Source: an uncultured Oscillospiraceae bacterium (GTDB lineage: Bacteria > Bacillota > Clostridia > Oscillospirales > Oscillospiraceae). Taken from it: 50,028 nucleotides of DNA. Both the position numbers and the translations under genes were made by a program. Location of the stretch: positions 1 through 50,028 of the forward strand of contig CAJUPS010000015.1 of NCBI GenBank assembly GCA_910588045.1, read 5' to 3'. Of this stretch, positions 1-9,320 are shown piece by piece; position 1 is the stretch's first letter; every line of letters starts with the position of its first letter. Below the pieces are notes generated by a model. It was not told the origin of the DNA, ran no database searches, and worked only from the letters and a program-made list of their open reading frames with translations.

Positions 1-517
1 TGAACTCGTTGCCCAGGGAGGGCAGGATGTTCTTGAACGCCTGGGGGATGACAATAAAACGCATGGTGTCGAAGTAGCCCAGCCCCAGGGAGCGCCCCGC
101 CTCGCTCTGGCCCTGGTCCACGCTCATGAGCCCGCCCCGGATGATCTCCGCCACGTAGGCCCCCGAGTTGATGCCCAGGCCGATGATGCCCACCAGCACC
201 TTGTTCCGGCTGGTCTTGAAGATGACGAAGCTCCAGATAAGCAGCTGCACCATCATGGGGGTCCCACGGATGACGGTGGTATAGAGCCCGCACAGGCCGT
301 TGAAAAAGCCCATCAGGGGATTGCGGCGGCCGGGCCGCTGCTGGTCATGGGCGGTGCGGACCACCGCCACCACCAGGCCCAGGATCACGCCGAGGATCAG
401 GGCGGCGACGGTCATCTCCAGGGTGACGCCCAGTCCCTGGAGGAACAGCTTCCAGCGCTCACCCTCGATAAACGCCCTGTGGAGCCTGGGGGCAAGGTCG
501 GTCAGCCATTGGATCAT
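1..517 (-). CDS. Amino-acid ABC transporter permease (HisM/GlnP type), partial
   Basis: Inner-membrane subunit of a polar amino-acid importer. The gene runs off the left edge, so only about the first 172 residues are visible. It starts MIQWLTDLAPRLHRAF at an ATG preceded by GGAGGC. A hydrophobic segment near residues 28-52 is followed by the family motif GTPMMVQL and the EAA-type loop (EIIRGGLMSVDQGQSEAGRSLG) that contacts the ATPase. It lies downstream of the binding-protein gene at 584-1375 on the same strand, with a hairpin between them. The ATPase is presumably beyond the edge. Family assignment is firm; the exact substrate cannot be read. Confidence 0.9.
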   Translation of the reverse strand, partial: MIQWLTDLAPRLHRAFIEGERWKLFLQGLGVTLEMTVAALILGVILGLVVAVVRTAHDQQRPGRRNPLMGFFNGLCGLYTTVIRGTPMMVQLLIWSFVIFKTSRNKVLVGIIGLGINSGAYVAEIIRGGLMSVDQGQSEAGRSLGLGYFDTMRFIVIPQAFKNILPSLGNEF

Positions 518-545
518 AAAAGGGAGCCTCCTCTCTTTCTATAAA

Positions 546-574
546 GAAGGGGACGGCCCGCCGGCCGCCCCTTC
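546..574 (-). terminator. Intercistronic hairpin between binding protein and permease genes
   Basis: GAAGGGG and CCCCTTC arms enclose a GC-rich inner stem, with only a short T-rich tail. Such hairpins often let the abundant binding-protein mRNA accumulate over that of the permease. That role is inferred. Confidence 0.5.
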
Positions 575-583
575 CGATTTGAT

Positions 584-1375
584 TTATTCGGCGGTGATGT
601 ATTTGTCCACGATGCCCTGGAAGGTGCCGTCGTCCTTGAGCTCCTTCATGGCGGCGTTGACGGCGTCCTTCAGGGCGGTGTTGCCCTTGGCGAAGCCGAT
701 GGCGTAGTCCTCCACGGCGAACTCGGTGTCCAGGATCTCCAGGCCAGGGTTCTCGTTCACGTAGGCCTTGGCGGGCTCGTTGTCGATGACCACGGCGTCC
801 ACCTGGCCGTTGACCAGGGCCATGACGGCCAGGGCGCCGGTATCAAAGGCGATGACGTGGTCCTCGCCGTAACCCCCGTTCTCCGGGGTGTCGGAGCAGT
901 AGATGTAGCCAGTGGTGGCCTTCTGGGTGCCGATCATGGCGGCGCTGGCCAGGTCGTCGAGGGACTGGACGGCGGGGGAGTCCGACTTGACGATGACCAC
1001 CTGCACGCCGGTGGCGTAGCTGTCGGAGAAGTCCATGACCTCCAGGCGGTCGTCAGTGACGGTGATGCCCGCCATGGCGATGTCGCTCTGGCCGGTCTGC
1101 ACGGCGGTGAGGGCGGCGTCAAAGCCCATGTCGTCCACTACCAGCTCCAGGCCCAGCTTCTTGGCGATGGCCTCGGCCACCTCCACGTCGATGCCCGCGA
1201 AGCCGCCGGAATCGGTGGTCATCTCGTAGGGGGGAAACTCCGCGTTGGTGGACATGTGGAGCTTGCCGGGCTCCACGGTCTTCAGATCGCTCCCGGAGGG
1301 CTTATCTCCGCCGCCGCAGGCGGCCAGGCCCAGGACCATCACCAGGGCCAGCAGCATTGTTCCAAACTTTTTCAT
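584..1375 (-). CDS. Amino-acid ABC transporter substrate-binding lipoprotein
   Basis: Extracytoplasmic binding protein (SBP_bac_3 type, about 263 aa) that delivers a polar amino acid to the permease encoded next. A lipoprotein signal ends at LAAC with the lipidated Cys at residue 20. The mature part has the family's hallmark start (PPYE, GFDVEVA-like GIDVEVAEAIAKKLG) and the later DAVVIDNEPAKAYV stretch of the second lobe. I chose ATG 1375 over an adjacent upstream GTG (1378) because it is 8 bases from GGGAG. The operon order binding protein then permease is typical. Cystine, glutamine or another polar amino acid are all possible ligands. Confidence 0.93.
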   Translation of the reverse strand: MKKFGTMLLALVMVLGLAACGGGDKPSGSDLKTVEPGKLHMSTNAEFPPYEMTTDSGGFAGIDVEVAEAIAKKLGLELVVDDMGFDAALTAVQTGQSDIAMAGITVTDDRLEVMDFSDSYATGVQVVIVKSDSPAVQSLDDLASAAMIGTQKATTGYIYCSDTPENGGYGEDHVIAFDTGALAVMALVNGQVDAVVIDNEPAKAYVNENPGLEILDTEFAVEDYAIGFAKGNTALKDAVNAAMKELKDDGTFQGIVDKYITAE

Positions 1376-1449
1376 CACAATAACTCCCTTTCAACAGGTA
1401 ATTTTATCGGAATCTCTTGCTTCCCGTCTCTCTTTACCGGGTGATAGGG

Positions 1450-1478
1450 AGCATACACCGTTTTCCGAAAAATGTCAA
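1450..1478 (-). promoter_or_regulatory. Sigma-A-type promoter for the first amino-acid ABC operon
   Basis: On the minus strand TTGACA (1478-1473), 17 bases, TATGCT (1455-1450), about 75 bases upstream of the binding-protein start. The rest of the 1376-1783 gap holds this promoter and the divergent galactosidase promoter. Confidence 0.7.
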
Positions 1479-1679
1479 TAGTTTTTCATTGGAAATGTAT
1501 AAATATTGAGCGAAATCAGAGAAAATTCGCCAAATTGCCAAACCGGCGGGGAGATACTCCGCTGGTTTTGCGCGATTTGACGGATTGTTTTTGCATACCT
1601 TTATGAATATACAGAATTTCCCCTGCCCGGGCGGCCAAAAAAAGCGGGGGCGGGCCCGCGAAATTTTACCAAGAAAGGA

Positions 1680-1708
1680 TTGACAGGGCGGCGGAAACCT
1701 CGTATCAT
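1680..1708 (+). promoter_or_regulatory. Promoter of the galactosidase operon
   Basis: TTGACA (1680-1685), 17-base spacer, TATCAT (1703-1708), 75 bases before the alpha-galactosidase ATG. No regulator gene is adjacent, and I see no clear operator. Confidence 0.7.
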
Positions 1709-1783
1709 CGTGATAACCATGCCCATCCCGGGCGTATCTTTCTGCGGCGAACCGTATCGCCGCGCTGCAACGGAGGAACAGCC

Positions 1784-3970
1784 ATGAGCATTTCTTACAA
1801 CGAACAGGAGCGGAGTTTCCGCCTGGACACCCCCGGCTCCACCTATCTGATCAACCTCGTGGACGAGGAGGGCTTTCTGTGCCACGCCTACTACGGGCGG
1901 CGCATCCCGGACGATACCATGCGGTATCTGCTGCGGCTTGGCCCCGACCAGCGCCCCTTCCGGGACAGCGGGCAGCAGGTCGGCCTCTTCGACGCGCTGC
2001 CCATGGAATATCCCGGCCACGGCCTGGGGGACTTCCGGGAGAGCTGCCTGTCCCTGGAGACGGAGGAGGGCCACCGCGTCTGCGGCCTGACCTATGTCTC
2101 CCACAGGATCTACGGCGGAAAGCCCGCTCTCCCCGGGCTGCCCGCCACCTACGGCGGGGAGGAGGACTGCGCCACCCTGGAGCTCCGCTGCCGGGACCGG
2201 TTCCTGGGGCTGGAGGTCTGCCTGCTGTACACCGCCTTTGAGAAGCTGGACGTCATCTGCCGCAGCGCCCGCATCGAGAACCGCGGCGAGAGGCCCGTCA
2301 CCCTCACCGCCGCCCTCTCCGCCTGCCTGGACATGGACAACCGGGACTTCGACCTCATCACCCTCCACGGCAGCTGGGCCTATGAGCGCATGATCCAGCG
2401 CCGCCCCCTCGGCTGGGGCAAGCAGGGGGTCTCCTCCCTGCGGGGCATCTCCTCCCACCAGGAACAGCCCTTCCTGGCCCTGGCGGAGCGCGCCGCCACC
2501 CAGGAGCACGGCCAGGTCTACGCCATGCACCTGGTCTACTCCGGCAACTTCCTGGCCCAGGCGGAGATGAGCCAGCAGGGGCTCCTCCGGGCGGTCATCG
2601 GGATCCACCCCCAGGACTTCGCCTGGCGTCTGGCCCCCGGGGAGAGCTTCCAGACCCCGGAGGCCGTGCTGGCCTACTCCCACACGGGCCTGGACGGCAT
2701 GACCCACGCCCTCCACGACCTGTACCGGAACCACCTCACCCGGGGACCCTGGCGGGACAAGCCCCGGCCCTCCCTGGTGAACAACTGGGAGGCCACCTAC
2801 TTCGACTTCGACACGGAGAAGCTGCTGGACATCGCCCGCACCGCCGCCGGGCGGGGCATCGAGATGCTGGTGCTGGACGACGGCTGGTTCGGGCGCCGGA
2901 ACACCGACGACAACAGCCTGGGGGACTGGTTCGTCAACGAGAAGAAGCTCCCCGGCGGGCTGAAATACCTGGCGGACGAGGTCAACAAGCTGGGGATGAA
3001 ATTCGGCCTCTGGGTGGAACCGGAGATGGTGTCCCCGGACTCGGAGCTCTACCGGGCCCACCCGGACTACGCCCTGCAAATCCCCGGGCGGCCCCCCATG
3101 CTGTCCCGGACCCAGCTGGTGTTGGACTTCTCCCGGCAGGAGGTGCGGGACTGCATCTATGACCAGCTCCACAAGGTGCTCTCCGAGGCCAACATCGCCT
3201 ATATCAAGTGGGACATGAACCGCGCTCTGACGGACGTGGGCGGGGCCTGCCTGCCCCCGGAGCAGCAGGGGGAACTGCTCCACCGGTACGTGCTGGGGGT
3301 CTATGAGCTCCAGGAGCGGCTCCTCCGGGACTTCCCGGACCTGCTGCTGGAGAACTGCGCCAGCGGCGGCGGGCGGTTTGACCCGGGGATGCTCTACTAC
3401 AGCCCCCAGATCTGGACCTCGGACAACACCGACGCCATCGACCGCCTGCGCATCCAGGAGGGCACGGCCCTCCTCTACCCCCTCTCCACCATGGGGGCCC
3501 ACGTGGCCGCCTGTCCCAGCCACACCAACGGCCGGGTCACCCCCTTCGCCACCCGGGGCCTGGTGTCCCTGCCGGGGTGCTTCGGGTACGAGCTGGACCT
3601 GACCAAGCTCACGGAGGAGGAGCTGGCCATGATCCCCGGCCAGCTGGAGAACTACCGGAAGGTCGGCCCCGTGTTCCACAGCGGGGACTACTACCGCCTG
3701 GCCTCCTACGGGGAGAACGGCGAGTACGACGCGCTGATGGCCGTCAGCAAGGACAGGAAAACCGCCGTCATCGACTATGTCCACGTCATGAGCCGCCAGC
3801 GGCGGCGGGACGTGCTGCTGCCCCTGCGGGGCCTGGATGAGACCACCCGCTACCGCTCCGGCGAGACCGGCGAAATTCGCTCCGGCGCGGGGTGGATGTA
3901 CGGCGGGATGCTGCTGCCCAGGATGGAGGTTGATTTCTTAGGAAAATTGATTGTTCTGGAGGCCGTATGA
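1784..3970 (+). CDS. Alpha-galactosidase, glycoside hydrolase family 36
   Basis: Hydrolyses terminal alpha-1,6-galactose from raffinose-type oligosaccharides or galactosylated glycans. The 728-aa length matches GH36 group I enzymes. The domains are an N-terminal beta-sandwich, a central (beta/alpha)8 barrel containing WFVNEKKLPGGL and GLWVEPEMVSPDSEL, and a C-terminal beta domain. The catalytic nucleophile is Asp477 in YIKWDMNR and the acid/base is Asp547 in SDNTDAIDR, the usual GH36 spacing. No signal peptide is visible, so the enzyme is intracellular. GGAGG lies 7 bases before the ATG. The stop overlaps the start of the beta-galactosidase gene (ATGA), so the two are coupled and probably degrade an imported galactoside together. 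Confidence 0.96.
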   Translation: MSISYNEQERSFRLDTPGSTYLINLVDEEGFLCHAYYGRRIPDDTMRYLLRLGPDQRPFRDSGQQVGLFDALPMEYPGHGLGDFRESCLSLETEEGHRVCGLTYVSHRIYGGKPALPGLPATYGGEEDCATLELRCRDRFLGLEVCLLYTAFEKLDVICRSARIENRGERPVTLTAALSACLDMDNRDFDLITLHGSWAYERMIQRRPLGWGKQGVSSLRGISSHQEQPFLALAERAATQEHGQVYAMHLVYSGNFLAQAEMSQQGLLRAVIGIHPQDFAWRLAPGESFQTPEAVLAYSHTGLDGMTHALHDLYRNHLTRGPWRDKPRPSLVNNWEATYFDFDTEKLLDIARTAAGRGIEMLVLDDGWFGRRNTDDNSLGDWFVNEKKLPGGLKYLADEVNKLGMKFGLWVEPEMVSPDSELYRAHPDYALQIPGRPPMLSRTQLVLDFSRQEVRDCIYDQLHKVLSEANIAYIKWDMNRALTDVGGACLPPEQQGELLHRYVLGVYELQERLLRDFPDLLLENCASGGGRFDPGMLYYSPQIWTSDNTDAIDRLRIQEGTALLYPLSTMGAHVAACPSHTNGRVTPFATRGLVSLPGCFGYELDLTKLTEEELAMIPGQLENYRKVGPVFHSGDYYRLASYGENGEYDALMAVSKDRKTAVIDYVHVMSRQRRRDVLLPLRGLDETTRYRSGETGEIRSGAGWMYGGMLLPRMEVDFLGKLIVLEAV

Positions 3971-6900
3971 GAGAATTTGACTATGCACAGACCAAATCCC
4001 CGGAATTTTTTGAGGACCACCGGGAGGCGCCCCACTCCGACCACCTCTATGCCTTCCCGGACGGCTCCCCCGCCCGGTTCTCCCTGAACGGGGACTGGTT
4101 CTTCCACTACGCGGAGAACGTCCGGGGGACCGTCCCGGAGTTCTTCCGCATGGACTGCCGGGGCTGGGACACCATCCCCGTGCCCTCCCACATCCAGCTC
4201 CAGGGCTACGGGCGCCCCCAGTATGTGAACGTCCAGTACCCCTGGGACGGCGTGGAGGACGTGAAGCCCGGGGAGGTCCCGGAGGAATTTAACCCCGTGG
4301 GCAGCTATGTCAGGTATTTCACCCTGCCGGAGCGCTTCGCGGGCAAGCGGGTCTTCGTCTCCTTCCAGGGGGCGGAGAGCGGGCTGGCCGTGTGGTGCAA
4401 CGGCCATTACGCGGGCTACGGCGAGGACGCCTTCACCCCCTCGGAGTTCGAGCTGACGGACTACCTGGTCCCCGGGGAGAACAAGCTGGCCTGCCAGGTG
4501 TTCCGCTACACCAACGCCAGCTGGATGGAGGACCAGGATTTCTTCCGCTTCTCCGGCCTCTTCCGGGAGGTATTTCTGTACGCCATCCCGGCGGTGCATA
4601 TCCGCGACATGAAGATCACCACGCCGCTTAACGATGACTTCACCTTCGGCGAGGTCCGTATCGCCATGGAGGCCATCGGTCAGGGTCACGCCGTGTGCCG
4701 CCTGTACGACGGGGAGCGGCAGGTCGCGGAAGCGGACGTCCCCCTCCCGGCGGACCGGGAGGCCGTCCTGCCCGTGGACAGCCCCAGGCTGTGGAGCGCG
4801 GAAAAGCCCCACCTGTACGATCTGGTCATCGAGGTGTTTGACGGGAGCGGCGTCCCCATGGAGATGGTGTCGGAGCAGGTGGGCCTGCGGCGGTTCGAGA
4901 TCAGAAACGGCATCATGGAGCTCAACGGCAGGCGCATCCTCTTTAGGGGCGTGAACCGCCACGAGTTCTCCTCCGCCCACGGCCGCTGCGTCACCGAGGA
5001 GGAGACCGAGCGGGACATCCGCACCATGAAGCAGAACAACATCAACGCCGTCCGCACCAGCCACTACCCCAACCAGAGTTTTTTCTACCGCCTGTGCGAC
5101 CGGTACGGCATCTACGTCATCGACGAGATGAACCTGGAGTCCCACGGCGCGTGGGACATGGTTATGGCGGGCCGCCTGCCCCTGGCGGAGCACATCCCCG
5201 GCAGCGACCCCAAGTGGCGCGCCGCAGTGCTCTCCCGGGGGGAGGCCATGCTGCGCCGGGACCGGAACCGGCCCTGCGTGCTCATCTGGTCCTGCGGCAA
5301 CGAGTCCTACAGCGGGGAGAACCTGCTGGCCGTGTCCAACTACTTCCGGGAGGCGGACACCCGGCCCGTCCACTACGAGAGCGTCATCCACGACCCCGCC
5401 TACGCCGCCACCAGCGACATCCTCAGCAACATGTACTGGCCCGCGGAGGACATCCGGGCGGCCCTGGAGAAGGATTCCAGCCGCCCCGCCATCTCCTGCG
5501 AGTACGGCCACGCCATGGGCACCTCCTTCGGCGGGCAGGACGTATATATCCGCCTGGCGGACGAAGTTCCGGCCTACCAGGGTGGGTTTATCTGGGACTA
5601 TATCGACCAGGCCGTCACCCGGACCGACCGCTACGGCCTGAAATACCAGGGCTACGGCGGCGACTTCGACGACCGGCCCCACGACGGGGATTTCAGCGGC
5701 GACGGCATCGTGGACAGCCTCCGCCGCGCCCCCACCCCCAAGATGCAGGAGGTCAGGCACCTCTATCAGAATTTGCAGGTCCACGTATCGGACGGCAGGG
5801 CGGAGATCGTCAACCGCCACCTCTTCACCGGCAGCGGCGCCTTTGACTGCGTGGTCCGGCTGTACCGGGAGGGCGTGCTGACAGACGAGAGGTCCCTGGC
5901 AACCGACGTGCCCCCGGGGGAGCGCCGGACCTATGACCTGCCCCTGTGGCCGGAGGAGCTGGACACGGAGTACGCCGTGTCCGTCTCCTTCCGCCTGCGC
6001 CGGGACGAGCTGTGGGCGAACGCGGGCCACGAGGTGGCCTTTGGCCAGTGGTGCGGCGGGACCATCCCGGCGGGGGAGCGCCCCGCGGGACCGCTGGAGG
6101 TCATCGACGGCCACTGGAACCTGGGCGTCCGGGGGCGGGACTTCCGCGTCCTGTTCTCCAAGTCCATGGGCGGCATGGTCTCCTATCAATACGGCGGCCG
6201 GGAAATGCTGCAATCCATCCCCCAGCCAAGCTTCTGGCGGGCCCCTACCGCCAACGACCGGGGCTGTAAGGCCCCCGTCCGGTATGCCCAGTGGAAGATC
6301 GCCAGCCTCTACCCCCTCCATCAGAATCCCGACGGCCTGAAGCCCGGCGAGCAGGCGTGGAAAATCGAGCGGGGGGAGAACTGGGTGGAGATGGCCTACA
6401 CCTACGCCCTGCCCACCACGCCCGGGACCGCCTGCCGCCTGTGCTACCGGGTGTTCCCCGACGGCACGGTGGAGACCGCCCTGTCCTCCGAGGCCCCCAA
6501 GGTTCTGGGCCCCGCCCCGGAGTTCGGCGTGACGCTGAAAATGGACGCGGACTTCCACCGCCTACGCTGGTACGGCCCCGGTCCGGAGGCCACCTACTGC
6601 GACCGGAAGTCTGGCGGAAAGCTGGGCATCTGGGAGAGCACCGCCGAGGACAGCCTGGGGCCCAACCTGGTCCCCCAGGAGTGCGGGAACCACACGGACG
6701 TCCGCTGGGCCGCCGTCACCGATGAGAGCGGCCTTGGCTTACTGTTTGAGGGCGACCGGATGGAGTTCTCCGCCCTGCCCTGGACGCCCCACGAGCTGGA
6801 GAGCGCCGCCCATCCCCACCAGCTGCCCCCTGTGCACCACACCGTGGTCCGGGTCTCGGCCATGCAGATGGGCCTCGGCGGGGACGACAGCTGGGGGGCG

Positions 6901-6981
6901 AAGCCCCGTCCGGAGTACCTGCTCCCGGCGGAGGAGATGACCTTCCGGTTCCGTTTCCGGGGAATCCGCGCCTCCTCCTGA
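3967..6981 (+). CDS. Beta-galactosidase, glycoside hydrolase family 2 (LacZ-like)
   Basis: Removes beta-linked galactose from lactose or similar galactosides in the cytoplasm. The 1004-aa protein has LacZ architecture: N-terminal sugar-binding domain (PSHIQLQGYGRPQY, NPVGSYVRYF), immunoglobulin-like domains, TIM barrel, and a C-terminal beta-galactosidase small-chain domain (RAPTANDRG, GNHTDVRW). The acid/base Glu446 lies in WSCGNES and the nucleophile Glu512 in ISCEYGHAMG. RGVNRHEF and RTSHYPN are further GH2 signatures. It overlaps the alpha-galactosidase stop by four bases and ends just before a strong bidirectional terminator. Preferred substrate (lactose or host-glycan galactose) is not readable. 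Confidence 0.96.
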   Translation: MREFDYAQTKSPEFFEDHREAPHSDHLYAFPDGSPARFSLNGDWFFHYAENVRGTVPEFFRMDCRGWDTIPVPSHIQLQGYGRPQYVNVQYPWDGVEDVKPGEVPEEFNPVGSYVRYFTLPERFAGKRVFVSFQGAESGLAVWCNGHYAGYGEDAFTPSEFELTDYLVPGENKLACQVFRYTNASWMEDQDFFRFSGLFREVFLYAIPAVHIRDMKITTPLNDDFTFGEVRIAMEAIGQGHAVCRLYDGERQVAEADVPLPADREAVLPVDSPRLWSAEKPHLYDLVIEVFDGSGVPMEMVSEQVGLRRFEIRNGIMELNGRRILFRGVNRHEFSSAHGRCVTEEETERDIRTMKQNNINAVRTSHYPNQSFFYRLCDRYGIYVIDEMNLESHGAWDMVMAGRLPLAEHIPGSDPKWRAAVLSRGEAMLRRDRNRPCVLIWSCGNESYSGENLLAVSNYFREADTRPVHYESVIHDPAYAATSDILSNMYWPAEDIRAALEKDSSRPAISCEYGHAMGTSFGGQDVYIRLADEVPAYQGGFIWDYIDQAVTRTDRYGLKYQGYGGDFDDRPHDGDFSGDGIVDSLRRAPTPKMQEVRHLYQNLQVHVSDGRAEIVNRHLFTGSGAFDCVVRLYREGVLTDERSLATDVPPGERRTYDLPLWPEELDTEYAVSVSFRLRRDELWANAGHEVAFGQWCGGTIPAGERPAGPLEVIDGHWNLGVRGRDFRVLFSKSMGGMVSYQYGGREMLQSIPQPSFWRAPTANDRGCKAPVRYAQWKIASLYPLHQNPDGLKPGEQAWKIERGENWVEMAYTYALPTTPGTACRLCYRVFPDGTVETALSSEAPKVLGPAPEFGVTLKMDADFHRLRWYGPGPEATYCDRKSGGKLGIWESTAEDSLGPNLVPQECGNHTDVRWAAVTDESGLGLLFEGDRMEFSALPWTPHELESAAHPHQLPPVHHTVVRVSAMQMGLGGDDSWGAKPRPEYLLPAEEMTFRFRFRGIRASS

Positions 6982-7002
6982 CCGCAAAATAGCCGAAAAA
7001 GC

Positions 7003-7040
7003 ACCCCTCATGAAAGCAATTTTCATGAGGGGTATTTTTT
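7003..7040. terminator. Bidirectional terminator between converging operons
   Basis: A 13-bp perfect stem (ACCCCTCATGAAA, loop GCAAT, TTTCATGAGGGGT) is followed by TATTTTTT on the plus strand and preceded by an A-rich run that serves the minus strand. It closes both the galactosidase operon and the second ABC operon. Confidence 0.88.
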
Positions 7041-7052
7041 GTCATATCTTCT

Positions 7053-7853
7053 TTACTGTTGGGAAATATCCCGGTCGAAATACTTCATGGAGAGCTCGGT
7101 CAGGACGCCCTCCTCCCGAAGCTCCGCCAGAGCGGCGTTGACGGCCTCCACCAGCGCCGTCTCCCCCTTGGGCACGGGGATGGCGATCAGGGTCGCATCG
7201 GGGGCCAGGCAGGCGATTTTCGCGTCCGCCTCCGGATGGGCCTTCATGTAGTCGTAGTAGCTGTCCTCCGCGTTGAGGGTGGCGTCGATGCGGTCCGAGA
7301 ACAGCAGCTCGAAGGTCTGGTTCAGATCGTCCACGCCGGTGACCTCCGCGCCGTACTGCTCCGCGATCTTGGCATAGGTGCTGGTGATGGTGTTGGCGGT
7401 GTGCTTCCCCGCCAGGTCCTCCATGGTCTGGATGGCGGCGTTGTCCCCCCTCACGATGACGGCCACGTGGCCGTAGGCGTAGGGGTCGGTAAAGTCGAAC
7501 TTCTCCTGCCGCTCCTCGTCGATGTCCATCCCGTTGACCATGATGTCGTACCGCCCGGCCTCCAGACCGGCCAGCAGACCGTCGAACTCGCCCTCCACAT
7601 AGCGGACCGACACGCCCAGCTTCTCCGCGATGGCCGCGGCCACCTCCGTGTCGTAGCCCACCAGGTTGTCGCTCTCGTCGTGGTAGGTCCAGGGGGACCA
7701 GGTGCCCTCCATGGCCACCACCAGCTCCCCGCGCTCCTTGATCTGGGAGAGCCGGTCCCCCGCCGGGGCGCCGCTCTTCTGTCCGCAGCCCGCCAGGAGC
7801 AGCAGCGCCGCCGCCAGACCGGCGGCAAACGTCCAAAAAATTCTTCGATTCAT
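7053..7853 (-). CDS. Amino-acid ABC transporter substrate-binding lipoprotein (second system)
   Basis: Binding protein of the second polar amino-acid importer (266 aa, SBP_bac_3 family). The signal peptide MNRRIFWTFAAG... ends at LAGC with lipidated Cys23. The mature part carries SPWTYHDESDNLVGYDTEVAAAIAEKLG and a second-lobe segment ending in SMKYFDRDIS. The same frame stays open far upstream, but an AAAGGAG sits 10 bases before ATG 7853, so translation begins there. An ATG at 7880 overlapping the ATPase stop is less likely. It is the last gene of the operon at 9555-7053. Confidence 0.92.
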   Translation of the reverse strand: MNRRIFWTFAAGLAAALLLLAGCGQKSGAPAGDRLSQIKERGELVVAMEGTWSPWTYHDESDNLVGYDTEVAAAIAEKLGVSVRYVEGEFDGLLAGLEAGRYDIMVNGMDIDEERQEKFDFTDPYAYGHVAVIVRGDNAAIQTMEDLAGKHTANTITSTYAKIAEQYGAEVTGVDDLNQTFELLFSDRIDATLNAEDSYYDYMKAHPEADAKIACLAPDATLIAIPVPKGETALVEAVNAALAELREEGVLTELSMKYFDRDISQQ

Positions 7854-7876
7854 GATGATATGGCTCCTTTTATGTA

Positions 7877-8644
7877 TCATTTTATCCTTTCGCTCTCCTC
7901 CCCCAGCGCCCCGGCGAGGACGGTCCGCAGAAACGCCCGGGAGCGCTCCTCCTGCGGGTTCCGGAAGAAGTCCCGGGAGGGGGCGGCCTCCACCACCTGT
8001 CCGTCCTCCATGAAAACGACTTTGTTGGATACCGTCCGGGCGAAGCCCATCTCGTGGGTCACCACCAGCATGGTCATCCCGTCGTCCGCCAGGCGGCGCA
8101 TCACGGAGAGCACCTCCCCCGTCAGCTCCGGGTCCAGGGCGGAGGTGGGCTCGTCGAAGAAGATGATCTCCGGCCCGGCGGCGATGGCCCGGGCGATGGC
8201 CACCCGCTGCTGCTGCCCGCCGGAGAGCTGGTGGGGGTAGTGGTCCTCCCGGTCCGCCATGCCCACCTTCTCCAGGGCCTGCCGCGCCGCGGCCAGGGCC
8301 TGCGCCTTGGGCATCTTCCGGGCGACGATCAGCCCCTCCGTCACATTTTGCAGGGCCGTCTTGTTCCGGAAGAGGTTGTAGTCCTGGAAGACGAAGGCCG
8401 TCTTCCGCCGCAGCCGGGCCCCGTCCCGCCGGGACGCCCGCCCCAGCTGGAACGCCTCCCCGTCGAACATCAGCCGCCCGCTGTCGGCGCTCTCCAGCAG
8501 GTTGGCGCACCTTAGCAGCGTGGTCTTCCCCGAGCCGCTGGGGCCCAGGATGGCCACCACGTCCCCCTGCTCCACCCGGAGGCTCACCCCCCGCAGCACC
8601 TCCAGGGGGCCGAAGGATTTCCGAATGTTCTCAATTTCCAGCAT
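7877..8644 (-). CDS. Amino-acid ABC transporter ATPase (GlnQ/HisP type)
   Basis: Cytoplasmic ATPase (255 aa) powering the importer formed with the neighbouring permease and binding protein. Walker A GPSGSGKTT is at residues 34-42, the signature LSGGQQQRVAIARAI and Walker B IIFFDEPTSALDPE follow, and the switch histidine is in VVTHEMGFA. The start overlaps the permease end by 14 bases, so the genes are probably translationally coupled. Confidence 0.96.
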   Translation of the reverse strand: MLEIENIRKSFGPLEVLRGVSLRVEQGDVVAILGPSGSGKTTLLRCANLLESADSGRLMFDGEAFQLGRASRRDGARLRRKTAFVFQDYNLFRNKTALQNVTEGLIVARKMPKAQALAAARQALEKVGMADREDHYPHQLSGGQQQRVAIARAIAAGPEIIFFDEPTSALDPELTGEVLSVMRRLADDGMTMLVVTHEMGFARTVSNKVVFMEDGQVVEAAPSRDFFRNPQEERSRAFLRTVLAGALGEESERIK

Positions 8645-9320
8645 CCCGCACCGCCTGTTTTCCGTAGATGTTCAATTTCTTCTCCCCCACGCTCTGGAGC
8701 TTGGTGAGCACCGTGGAGAAGAGGAGGTAGATCAGCCCCACCTCGATATACAGCGCCAGGGGCTCGAAGGTCCGGGCCACGATCCGCTGGGTCGCCATGA
8801 ACATCTCCGTCACCGTGATATTGGCGGCCAGGGAGGTGTCCTTCACCATGGCGATCAGGGAGTTGGACAGGGACGGAAAGGCCGTGCGCATGGCCTGGGG
8901 CAGGATGATCCGCCGCATGATCTGGAGATAGCTCATGCCCACGCAGTACCCCGCCTCCAGCTGCCCCGGGGGCACCGACTCCAGCGCCGCCCGGATGATC
9001 TCCGCGCAGTAGGCCCCCTCGTTGAGGGAGAACACCAGCACCGCCGCCGGAAAGGGGTCGATGGTGATCCCCACCCGTGTCAGTCCGTAGAACACCACGA
9101 ACAGCTGCACCAGCAGCGGCGTCCCCCGGAACACCCAGATATAGAAGCGGCACAGCTGCCGCAGTCCCCGCACCCCGGCGAACTGCACCAGCGCCGCCGC
9201 CACCGCGATCACCATCGCCAAGGAGAAGGCGATCACCGTCAAAGGAATGGTGGCGGTGAGCCCCGGCAGCAGGATTTTCCAGAAGGAGTCCGCCAGCAGC
9301 TCCCACAGTCGTTCACTCAT
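8631..9320 (-). CDS. Amino-acid ABC transporter permease (second system)
   Basis: Membrane subunit (229 aa) with several hydrophobic helices, the motif RGTPLLVQL and the ATPase-contact loop EIIRAALESVPPGQLEAG. The family's usual size is about 215-230 aa, so it appears complete. It overlaps the small upstream gene by 8 bases and the ATPase gene by 14, giving a tight four-gene operon. Confidence 0.94.
   Translation of the reverse strand: MSERLWELLADSFWKILLPGLTATIPLTVIAFSLAMVIAVAAALVQFAGVRGLRQLCRFYIWVFRGTPLLVQLFVVFYGLTRVGITIDPFPAAVLVFSLNEGAYCAEIIRAALESVPPGQLEAGYCVGMSYLQIMRRIILPQAMRTAFPSLSNSLIAMVKDTSLAANITVTEMFMATQRIVARTFEPLALYIEVGLIYLLFSTVLTKLQSVGEKKLNIYGKQAVRDAGN

Noticed and set aside
1601..3784. 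A 727-codon open frame antisense to the alpha-galactosidase gene, and a 902-codon one (3850-6558) antisense to the beta-galactosidase gene
   Set aside because: Low-complexity Gly/Ala/Val/His-rich products typical of the reverse strand of GC-rich genes; the plus-strand genes have full catalytic motifs.
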